Of a DNA stretch of 7,009 nucleotides, positions 1-6,111 are shown one piece after another. The translations under genes and the position numbers were made by a program. The number at the start of each line of letters is the position of its first letter. The first letter of the stretch is position 1. The notes under the pieces were generated by a model. That model had not been told where the DNA came from. It saw only the letters and a program-made list of their open reading frames with translations, and did not search any database. This DNA is from Halanaerobiales bacterium (lineage in GTDB: Bacteria; Bacillota_F; Halanaerobiia; DY22613). Where the stretch lies: positions 1 through 7,009 of the forward strand of contig JAGMES010000207.1 of assembly GCA_023128035.1 (NCBI GenBank). The letters run 5' to 3'.

Positions 1-114
1 ATCACATAGGTCTTTTTGTCATACCCATTTTTCTGGTTTTTTATATTTCTTCAGATGTTCATAAGAAATCATTGCAATTCCCAGTTAAATTATTACAAAT
101 CACCTGCAAACTCA
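1..114. other. Downstream flank of the repeat-protein gene, no gene seen
   Basis: All three minus-strand frames close within a short distance after the TAA at 117-115, so no simple frameshift extends the repeat protein. I see no strong hairpin followed by a T-run, and no ribosome binding site with a convincing start. Confidence 0.5.
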
Positions 115-3100
115 TTATTTATTCCGAGAGACTATTATCTTACTAACCTTTGGCTGAGTACCGTCCAGAACCATAATTCCATCACTCATTGTAGACGCAG
201 AGATATCTCCAGCTCCATTTTTAGCAACTGCCTTGAAGAAGTAAATAGTACCTTTAGCTAAACTCTTACCATTATTATCTATCTCAGTACTAAACTCTTC
301 ACCGACTACTGTAGTACCAGTTACTTCTTTATTCGCTACCAGCAGAGTTAAATTATCTAATGTTCCCAACGAATAGTAGAAAGAAGCAATACCAGATTCT
401 GGGTCATAGGCTCCACTTAATTGAGCGATCAAAGAATTCTGAGTTGCTGTATAATCACCGAAATCATCTATAGACGGTGGATTAGGTTTAGTAATATCAA
501 CTAAAATTCCATCACTAAATCCAATACTGGACTTACCCGCCCGATTAATTGATTTAACTGCAACAAAGTAAACCGTGTTATGTTGAAGAGAATCATAAAA
601 AGTATATTCAGTTACCTCTGCATTAACAGGTATCCATTCAATATTTCCATGAACCTCTTTTGAAGTCAGTAAAGCAATTTCATATTTACCTATACCTGAT
701 TCAGGGTCTGTCTGGGTCCATGTCCAGGAAACACTAAGTTGAGTGTCATCATTAGTGTACAGTCCCCCATCTATTACCACTGGTATTGGTGGAGCTGTGT
801 TATCAATGATAACTGGCCCGCTGATATCTGTTGTTGAAAGACCAGAGCCATCTTCAGCATACAGGGTGATATAGACAATCTCACCATCATCAATCTGCAA
901 TTCATCAAATGTATGCTGAGTATTTCTACCCAATGATCTCCAACCTAAAATGTCTCCCTCTCCAGACGAAGATCCAATCTTAACCTTATAAGTTAGCTCA
1001 GAATAATCTTCTTCAGCCAGCCAGGAGATTGTTAAACTCTCGCTAGATGCATAATTAGGATGATTTAATTCAGTAATCTGTGGTGCTACAGAATCAATGG
1101 TGACATTGGCCCAACCTGAATCAGTATAAGAACCATCCTGATACTTAGCTTGAGCTTCAACAAAATATCTTTCCCCATCTGTTAACTTAAGTGAACCACT
1201 ATCATCTTCGATAATATCGAGCTTTAGTTCAGAACTAACAATTTCTTGCCAATTTAAAAGTATATTATTGAGATCATCAACTATCCGATACCTATAACCA
1301 ATAACCTCCTGAGCAGGATTGTCCATCTCAATTGTAAAATGAATTTTATCATTTTCACTGACATAGACTCCATCTGTATTAACATCTGGTACAGGTGGTA
1401 ATGAACTATCAATTTTAATCGAATTGGTAGTAGCTGTAGCTATATTTCCTGCTGCATCAATAGCTTTAAGGGTAATATAATATGTTCCATCATCAAAAGT
1501 ATAATCTGATTCACTTATCGTCAGACTTTGGGTATAATCAGTTGTATTCAATGCTACCCAGCCTGAACTATCAGCACTAGAAAAGTCCTGACTTATATTA
1601 CCACTGCCAGCTGAGGTTCCTATTTTGTAATAATAAGCAATAATCGCCGAGATATCATTTACAGACCAGGTTACATTTAAATGGTCATTTTCATGTTGAG
1701 TGTAAGTTGTTGAACTGCCCAGCATTTCTTTACCACCGATAATTGAGCTAAAAGCTGGTTCTTCGGTATCAACAACAAACCCATCTGTATATTCAATTGT
1801 TGAAAGACCAGCTTCATTTTCTGCTTTAACTGCCAGATAATAAGTCTGACCTTCCACCAGATTTAAACTACTTTTGAGAGCTAAGAAGGAATCTTCCCAG
1901 TTTAAAGGTTCTGTTCCAGTAGTCTTAGTAATGCCATACTTAATATCTTTTACACCAGAATGAGAATCTGTAGCAGTTGGTGTAAACCCGATAGCCAGCT
2001 TATCAGTTAGATAAATTCCTACCGCAGTATTGGTTAATCCTGTAACAGTCAAATTATTTACTTCAGGCCCACTGCCATCAACTGTAAAACCTGTCTCTGA
2101 CTGAACTAGTCCTGTTGTTCTTTCTACCTCGTTATAAACCGCAAAAACAGGATAATATCTCTTCCCATCAACTAAATTAGCAGTAATCTGCTGTTGCCCT
2201 AAATAGGTTGATGTTCCTGAGACAATTACCTCTGGTAGTTGATCAATTAAAATTGAACTTATACTTTCTCCGTCCTCCAATAATCCATATCTATAGCTAG
2301 TGATAGCAGTTAAGTCATCGCTAAATTGGAAGTTAATATAGACTACACTATTGCTAGTTATATAAGTTGATCCATTTACTAGCTGGCCCTGAATGTTAAC
2401 ATTATCAATATTCGGTGGTGTTAAATCAAGTAAATATTCACTTTCTACAAAACTCTCATTATCAGCACTATCAACAGCTTTGACAAAGAGATGATTAATA
2501 CCATTCAAAATAGCAGAAACAATATGATCTGCTGGAACATCTTGATAAGTTCCATCTTCTCCCCATTTATATTTAAGAGTTGCTACTCCACTAACATCAT
2601 CGCTTGCTGTAATATTGATCTCTTTTGAAGCAACATAATGTAAATCAGGTTCAGTTACTGTTATATCAGGCACAGTTGTATCAACTGTAAAAGTTTTTGA
2701 ACTGGTTTTAGTTAAGTGACCATCACTGACAGTGACTTCAACTAAATAAGTACTACCTTCTGTTAAATCTGTCAGTTGATAAGTTGTATCAGTAATAGTT
2801 TCATTATATTTAATTACTCCATCTTTTTTAATCAGATAAGTATATACTAAATCATCATTATCATAATCAAAACTGGAAACTGTAATAGTGGTATTTCGAT
2901 TATCGTTAGTCAAATAGTTACCATTTTGTGATAATCCTGAAACTGAGATAACTAATTGATCTGGTTCATTATTTGGAATAGTAATTTTTTTAGCAGTTGA
3001 AGATGCTTGATGATCTGGATTAAATGTTTTAACTTGATAAATATAAGTTGCACGTGGTTCAACTACTTGATTAAAGCTCCAACTTAGAGAACCATCAGGA

Positions 3101-3822
3101 GTAAGATTAGCGCTAATACTTTCTGGAACATGCTTATCAATATAATCTTCTAAATCAGTTATTTGAGTCGCTTCTTCTTCAGTTAATTTATAGCGATAAA
3201 CCTTGTAATATGAATATTTTACAGTTGGAATGTCTAATTTAATTGTCTGCTGGTAAACTCCAGAACCCAGATCTACAACTTTTATGTCCCAATCATTACT
3301 TATTACAGCAGGTTCAGGTAAAGAATACCAGGTAATTTCAGCAGTTGGCCCTACCTTTCCGACACCATCGATTGCCCATACTTTAAAGGTAACCTGTTTA
3401 TTATAGTCTTTTAAATCTACATATACAGAAGGATTATCATTGCTATATATAGTTTGTGAACCAGAAATTCCAGGTGCTGTATATTCAACTTCATATCTTG
3501 CTATCCCGCTATTTTCTACATCTGTTGGCCTATCAATAGCAGACCAATTATCATACCAGTCTTTAAAAGTTACCCCTGTTCCAGAGTTAGAAAAATAGTC
3601 ACTTTTATTATCTGAAAATTTAATTTGAGCTGGGCCCAGATTATCAAAAATTACTTTCTTTCTAGCCTCTTCACTACTATTTCCCGCAGAATCAATTGCT
3701 GTAATTATAAATAAATGTTCTCCATTCTCTGCATCTAAAGTATAATTAAAAGTATTATTATTCAAATCACTAATTTTTATATCATCTTCTCTTCTCACAA
3801 TACCATTAATTTTATGTATCAA
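115..3822 (-). CDS. Large Ig-like/fibronectin-III-like repeat protein, main part (N-terminally truncated by a frameshift)
   Basis: This frame gives 1235 residues with no cysteine, built of about 11 complete beta-sandwich-like repeats of roughly 85-120 residues plus half-repeats at both ends. Repeats are marked by linkers of the type (V/I)D-x-T-x-P near residues 60, 379 (VDTTVPD), 466, 581, 684, 804, 909, 1006, 1108 and 1218, with weaker borders near 175 and 281. Typical strands are YYLAVKAENEAG, DPESGI and YYYKIGTSAG, as in bacterial Ig-like (Big) and Fn3 domains. Such proteins are usually exported stalks or adhesins; absence of cysteine fits an extracellular site. No catalytic domain, S-layer anchor, LPxTG or transmembrane segment is visible in this piece. 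The TTG at 3822 is only the first possible start of the frame; coding sequence extends upstream to about 3882 and joins the fragment at 3819-4163. It ends just after a linker (DGTQPKVSKIIVSRNK), where another repeat would be expected, so the C-terminus may also be shortened. Confidence 0.85.
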   Translation of the reverse strand: MIHKINGIVRREDDIKISDLNNNTFNYTLDAENGEHLFIITAIDSAGNSSEEARKKVIFDNLGPAQIKFSDNKSDYFSNSGTGVTFKDWYDNWSAIDRPTDVENSGIARYEVEYTAPGISGSQTIYSNDNPSVYVDLKDYNKQVTFKVWAIDGVGKVGPTAEITWYSLPEPAVISNDWDIKVVDLGSGVYQQTIKLDIPTVKYSYYKVYRYKLTEEEATQITDLEDYIDKHVPESISANLTPDGSLSWSFNQVVEPRATYIYQVKTFNPDHQASSTAKKITIPNNEPDQLVISVSGLSQNGNYLTNDNRNTTITVSSFDYDNDDLVYTYLIKKDGVIKYNETITDTTYQLTDLTEGSTYLVEVTVSDGHLTKTSSKTFTVDTTVPDITVTEPDLHYVASKEINITASDDVSGVATLKYKWGEDGTYQDVPADHIVSAILNGINHLFVKAVDSADNESFVESEYLLDLTPPNIDNVNIQGQLVNGSTYITSNSVVYINFQFSDDLTAITSYRYGLLEDGESISSILIDQLPEVIVSGTSTYLGQQQITANLVDGKRYYPVFAVYNEVERTTGLVQSETGFTVDGSGPEVNNLTVTGLTNTAVGIYLTDKLAIGFTPTATDSHSGVKDIKYGITKTTGTEPLNWEDSFLALKSSLNLVEGQTYYLAVKAENEAGLSTIEYTDGFVVDTEEPAFSSIIGGKEMLGSSTTYTQHENDHLNVTWSVNDISAIIAYYYKIGTSAGSGNISQDFSSADSSGWVALNTTDYTQSLTISESDYTFDDGTYYITLKAIDAAGNIATATTNSIKIDSSLPPVPDVNTDGVYVSENDKIHFTIEMDNPAQEVIGYRYRIVDDLNNILLNWQEIVSSELKLDIIEDDSGSLKLTDGERYFVEAQAKYQDGSYTDSGWANVTIDSVAPQITELNHPNYASSESLTISWLAEEDYSELTYKVKIGSSSGEGDILGWRSLGRNTQHTFDELQIDDGEIVYITLYAEDGSGLSTTDISGPVIIDNTAPPIPVVIDGGLYTNDDTQLSVSWTWTQTDPESGIGKYEIALLTSKEVHGNIEWIPVNAEVTEYTFYDSLQHNTVYFVAVKSINRAGKSSIGFSDGILVDITKPNPPSIDDFGDYTATQNSLIAQLSGAYDPESGIASFYYSLGTLDNLTLLVANKEVTGTTVVGEEFSTEIDNNGKSLAKGTIYFFKAVAKNGAGDISASTMSDGIMVLDGTQPKVSKIIVSRNK

Positions 3823-4163
3823 TTCAAATTGAGCAATACCATTCTTGTCATAATAGCTATAAAATGAATTAGTATATTTGTATCATCAGTATTTATCAAT
3901 TCATGACTATAATCGGTATCATCTGTTGAAAAGATCCCAAAAGACGGTTTATCTGGGTCGGTAAGGTCAACAATAATATGGCCCATATCTGATACAGTAT
4001 TTTCAATATTGTCAGAGGCAATTACTTGCCAATAATAATCTCCATCAGGTAAACTATATGTATAAGAATAGTATTTATTTGATGTTATATTTTCTGCTGA
4101 ATCCAGAGTTACTGATGTATTACTTACTTTTGGACCAAACATAGGAAACGGACCCATTTCCAT
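3819..4163 (-). pseudogene. Upstream fragment of the large Ig-like/Fn3-like repeat protein, truncated and frameshifted
   Basis: The frame is open from 4205 to the stop at 3821-3819. The first ATG is at 4163, but no ribosome binding site precedes it and protein-like sequence continues upstream (KKKYDYFPSTG), so this is not a natural start. It holds the end of one repeat, with the typical SYSLPDGDYYWQVIASDN-like strand pair (LPDGDYYWQVIASD), then the linker IIVDLTDPDKPSFGIF and the start of the next repeat (INTDDTNILIHF). It then leaves the coding frame (IAIMTRMVLLNLN). The next repeat continues in the neighbouring frame as FYSYYDKNGIAQFELIHKIN, 20 residues that overlap the beginning of the main piece. 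Reading one extra T in the T-run at 3864-3861 (minus strand) joins the two frames smoothly. The true N-terminus, including any signal peptide, is missing and the frame ends upstream inside the palindrome. Confidence 0.8.
3861..3864 (-). other. Apparent one-base frameshift in the repeat-protein gene
   Basis: Upstream of this T4 run (minus strand) the repeat protein is in one frame (DDTNILIHF); downstream it is in the next (FYSYYDKNGIAQFEL). Adding one T gives an uninterrupted Ig-like strand pattern. It is either a true mutation in a dying gene or a base lost in sequencing of a homopolymer. Confidence 0.65.
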
Positions 4164-4200
4164 ACCAGTGGAAGGAAAATAATCATACTTTTTCTTAAAA

Positions 4201-4236
4201 ACTAATTATACAATATAGCTATATTGTATAATTAGT
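4201..4236. repeat. Perfect 36-bp palindrome
   Basis: The arm ACTAATTATACAATATAG at 4201-4218 is followed immediately by its exact reverse complement, with no loop and no mismatch. The flanking bases (4200 and 4237) no longer pair. It lies exactly where the reading frame of the large repeat protein is cut off upstream (stop at 4208-4206, inside the palindrome). Each strand contains a TATAAT-like hexamer. There is no T-run after it on the minus strand beyond GTTTTTAAG, so it is only a weak terminator candidate. It could be a regulator site, the end of a small mobile element, or a recombination scar. Confidence 0.8.
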
Positions 4237-4272
4237 ATGATATTCTCAAAAAATAAACTTTCTTTGCATCAT

Positions 4273-4297
4273 AAAAGACGGCTTGTTAGCCACCTTT
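4273..4297 (-). terminator. Probable rho-independent terminator after the 53-residue gene
   Basis: On the minus strand AAAGGTGGCT, loop AACA, AGCCGTCTTT can form a 10-bp stem with two G-T wobbles. The 3' arm runs into a TTTT at 4276-4273. The GC core (GGCT/AGCC) stands out in AT-rich surroundings. The T-run is short, so termination may be weak. It lies about 20 bases past the stop at 4316. Confidence 0.5.
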
Positions 4298-4315
4298 GAG
4301 TAAAAAAAACAATAG

Positions 4316-4477
4316 TTACATATCAACGAATTTTTTATAAAATTCTTGTTGAATATATGTTTCAGCAAAACTTCTTATTACTTGATTTGAGTAATCTCCA
4401 CCTTTTAAGTATGAAATATTCATAATATCAATAGTGACTTTTTCTACGATATCATTCTCTAAATTAACATTAATCAT
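4316..4477 (-). CDS. Small protein of 53 residues, unknown function
   Basis: An ATG at 4477-4475 is preceded at 4 bases by AAGGAGAGG (4490-4482), one of the best ribosome binding sites in the window. The frame is clean to TAA at 4318-4316. It starts MINVNLENDIVEKVTIDIMN, is soluble and mildly acidic at the N-terminus, has a short GGDYS turn near residue 27, and ends in an amphipathic segment with FAETYIQQEFYKKF. There is no signal peptide, membrane segment or metal-binding motif. It follows the OrfB remnant by 12 bases and precedes a terminator-like hairpin by about 20 bases, so it has the layout of a last gene in a transcript. I do not recognise the family. It could be a true small gene or the N-terminal stub of a longer gene cut by the rearrangement near the palindrome. 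Confidence 0.55.
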   Translation of the reverse strand: MINVNLENDIVEKVTIDIMNISYLKGGDYSNQVIRSFAETYIQQEFYKKFVDM

Positions 4478-4481
4478 ATAA

Positions 4482-4490
4482 CCTCTCCTT
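4482..4490 (-). promoter_or_regulatory. Strong ribosome binding site of the 53-residue gene
   Basis: AAGGAGAGG is placed 4 bases before the ATG at 4477 and shares a base with the TAA of the upstream transposase remnant. It is the main support for calling the small gene. Confidence 0.65.
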
Positions 4491-4924
4491 TACTTTAATA
4501 GATCATCTAAGCTATATAATTTTATTGATTGATTTGTAATTGCCTGAGTTGCTCCACCTAGCACTTCAGCAGGTGTAAGTGACTTATAGGATTTCTGATT
4601 GGTAGTTCTAGTTTTTCTATTATAAATTCCACTAGCAGCGTCTTTACACCAGCGCTGAACTCTACATTCATCAATTTGCAAGGATTCGCAAACTTTGAAT
4701 TGAGGAAGTCCGTTTTGGATACCTTCATCAATAAGATCTAAAAATGCTTTTCGCTGTTCAACATAGATATGATAACTGTACAGATTATCTGATAGACCTA
4801 TACATCTTTTTTTAATCTTGGCTCTCCGTCAAATGCTGTGAAAACCGCTTAACTCCATTAAACTATGTTATTTACCATTTTCAAATGAATACTTAATCAT
4901 ACGCCTTAGTTCTATATATGTCAT
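4490..4924 (-). pseudogene. Transposase OrfB remnant with helix-turn-helix, catalytic core missing
   Basis: One frame can be followed from ATG 4924-4922 to TAA 4492-4490, broken by TAA at 4870-4868 and TGA at 4831-4829. From about 4784 it reads YVEQRKAFLDLIDEGIQNGL, then CESLQIDECRVQRWC. This resembles the helix-turn-helix that opens OrfB-type integrases of some two-ORF elements. The IS3-like catalytic region (DDE, about 200 residues) should follow. Instead, within some 20 residues the frame reaches SYKSLTPAEVLGG, similar to the LTPAEV motif near the C-terminus of these transposases, and ends with SLDDLLK. The simplest reading is an internal deletion joining the two ends. The last 63 codons could be translated from a TTG at 4681, but I see no good ribosome binding site there. 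Its stop overlaps the ribosome binding site of the next small gene. Confidence 0.6.
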
Positions 4925-5003
4925 CGCGCAGGTTATAGCATGGCATGAAATATTCTTCTTCTGAGATTTTTAATGTTCAGGACTCCATAGCCTATTCTTT
5001 TAA

Positions 5004-5189
5004 TCAACTTGATTTTGTCTTAAAATTTGCAATGGCACCTTCTTCAACAGCTTCTTCAATCTTTTTTAAAATCAGCGGGTGCAAACCATACTCTCGCAAA
5101 ATTTCTCCCACTGTAGCATCTTCCGCTCAGGTGTTGGGGGAAATGTTAAATTTAGCTTTAACAGTCAAACGTCTTCTCTTTGCACTCAT
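5004..5189 (-). pseudogene. Transposase OrfA remnant (IS3-type helix-turn-helix protein)
   Basis: The frame starts at ATG 5189-5187 with an AGGAAGGG ribosome binding site 8 bases upstream (5205-5198). It begins MSAKRRRLTVKAKFN, the basic start common in IS3 OrfA proteins. After a TGA at 5129-5127 it continues in frame as ATVGEILREYGLHPL and then EEAVEEGAIANF, matching the OrfA helix-turn-helix pattern in which a YG(V/I/L)HP-type turn precedes the recognition helix. A second TGA at 5006-5004 ends the recognisable part, and more stops follow in that frame. A normal OrfA is about 90-110 residues, so the protein is broken inside its DNA-binding domain. The opposite strand is open across this stretch (4945-5244) but encodes nothing recognisable. 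Confidence 0.75.
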
Positions 5190-5233
5190 AGTAATCACCC
5201 TTCCTAGTAATAATTATCCCAAATATTTAGTAA

Positions 5234-5239
5234 ATTATA
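5234..5239 (-). promoter_or_regulatory. Possible -10 element near the insertion-sequence end
   Basis: TATAAT lies about 45 bases before the OrfA start. No good TTGACA-like box is found 16-18 bases upstream, so any promoter is weak as it stands. In IS3-type elements a -35 box is sometimes supplied by the other end when the ends are joined. Confidence 0.3.
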
Positions 5240-5264
5240 CCTAGAATTGACTACTTACACGACA

Positions 5265-5667
5265 TTTATAAGTTTAACATACCGCCATCTTCACTCAGAT
5301 TGCATATCTTACGGCATAGTTATATATTGCCAGATAAAATTCAGAATATCTTCTGGTACCATCTCTTTATCGTAACCAAGCTCTAATGTTACTGAACATG
5401 TAAACTTTACCTTTTAATGTAGTTGCTTATTGTCATCAGATTAAAGACATACATCTTTCTAATGATTAAATTATACAAGTTCTCACCAATGACAGGTAAT
5501 CCTATTCCAAGATTACTAAACCATCTTTATCAGTCATTAATCTATATTAATTTCGTTATTATAATTATTCTTAAAAACTATTTTCTCATTATTTTATCAA
5601 AGGTTGCTTATTTTATAGACCGATTACATAATTTTAAAAATAAACTAATTAAATCTAATTTTGCTTT
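5265..5667. other. AT-rich stretch without an intact gene; probable decayed coding DNA
   Basis: No intact gene with a start and ribosome binding site is visible here on either strand. On the minus strand two short open stretches follow each other in different frames. The first, 5526-5407, reads in part GLPVIGENLYNLIIRKMYVF. The second, about 5416-5309, reads in part CSVTLELGYDKEMVPEDIL and ends before a TAA. Neither has a start codon with a ribosome binding site. Their amino acid composition looks protein-like, so they may be remnants of one or two dead genes, perhaps old immunity or toxin-tail genes. I do not recognise them. I see no convincing terminator hairpin after the immunity gene; the DNA is so AT-rich that weak inverted repeats are uninformative. 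Confidence 0.4.
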
Positions 5668-6111
5668 TTATAATTCTTTTTTAATATACCTAAACTTAAC
5701 TCGATCAATATCTTTTAAATTGATAGCTTTTTCTTCAATTGTTTCAATAAGTTTTATTTCATCCTCAACTAAGCCTAAGTTTACTAAAAAATTTGTTTTA
5801 TTACTGCTTAATTTTAAACTTTTTAAACTACCATACTCTATGTACTTTAAACTTTTTACTTCATCCCATTTTATACTTTTTTTGAGCATAAAATACTTCA
5901 ACCCTATTACAATTCCAACATCATCTGTTCTTACATAATAAAATATAGAGCCCACAAAACAAATCAATGAAAATAATACTAACAAAAAATTAATTACCAT
6001 TGTTAAGCTACTTTCATTTCGCATTATATAACTTAACATTACAAATATAAACATCAAAATAATAAAAGTTAACACTTTTGTTTTTTTTACTCTATATATT
6101 GCTATATTCAC
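5668..6111 (-). CDS. Small membrane protein with bPH-like domain, putative immunity protein for the RHS tail
   Basis: This 147-residue protein starts at a GTG whose first G is the last base of the RHS stop codon (TAGTG). An AGGGGG ribosome binding site at 6125-6120, inside the last RHS codons, lies 8 bases upstream, so translation is probably coupled. Two membrane segments are visible at about 13-30 and 37-59. The remainder (61-147) has alternating hydrophobic strands with an IKWDEV element and an amphipathic helix at the end. This resembles small bacterial PH-like (YcxB/bPH type) membrane proteins, but the match is by pattern only. A gene directly downstream of an RHS effector tail is usually its cognate immunity gene. 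A two-TM protein would suit a toxin acting in the membrane. It is clearly more AT-rich than the RHS core at the window edge, as is common for exchanged tail/immunity modules. The gene is sure; the immunity role is inference. Confidence 0.8.
   Translation of the reverse strand: MNIAIYRVKKTKVLTFIILMFIFVMLSYIMRNESSLTMVINFLLVLFSLICFVGSIFYYVRTDDVGIVIGLKYFMLKKSIKWDEVKSLKYIEYGSLKSLKLSSNKTNFLVNLGLVEDEIKLIETIEEKAINLKDIDRVKFRYIKKEL

Larger units (their letters stand above)
4490..5264 (-). mobile_element. Decayed, internally deleted IS3-type insertion sequence
   Basis: Two transposase reading frames lie in order, OrfA (5189-5004) and OrfB (4924-4490), in different frames as in IS3-type elements. Both carry stop codons, and OrfB lacks the DDE catalytic core, so the element cannot make its own transposase. 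The upstream limit is a guess. On the minus strand, TGTCGTGTAAGTAGTC at 5264-5249 starts with TG as IS3 ends do, with a TATAAT (5239-5234) and the OrfA ribosome binding site just after it. I found no matching inverted copy at the downstream side and no target-site duplication, so the downstream end is lost or unrecognised. The lower limit given is simply the end of the OrfB remnant. Confidence 0.65.

Noticed and set aside
28..114. Short minus-strand frames after the repeat-protein stop (for example ATG at 106-104)
   Set aside because: They are under 20 codons, with poor ribosome binding sites and no recognisable product.
16..261. Plus-strand frame of 81 residues at the start of the window
   Set aside because: It overlaps the end of the repeat-protein gene antisense and shows no family features or ribosome binding site.
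4201..4236. Palindrome as a rho-independent terminator
   Set aside because: There is no loop, almost no GC in the stem and no clean T-run directly after it; symmetry suggests another role.
4945..5244. Plus-strand frame of 99 residues
   Set aside because: It is antisense to the OrfA remnant, which has a clear helix-turn-helix and ribosome binding site on the minus strand.
5423..5938. Plus-strand frame of 171 residues, hydrophobic
   Set aside because: It overlaps the well-supported immunity gene antisense, has AT-driven composition (I/L/F/K/N) and no ribosome binding site or recognisable motif.
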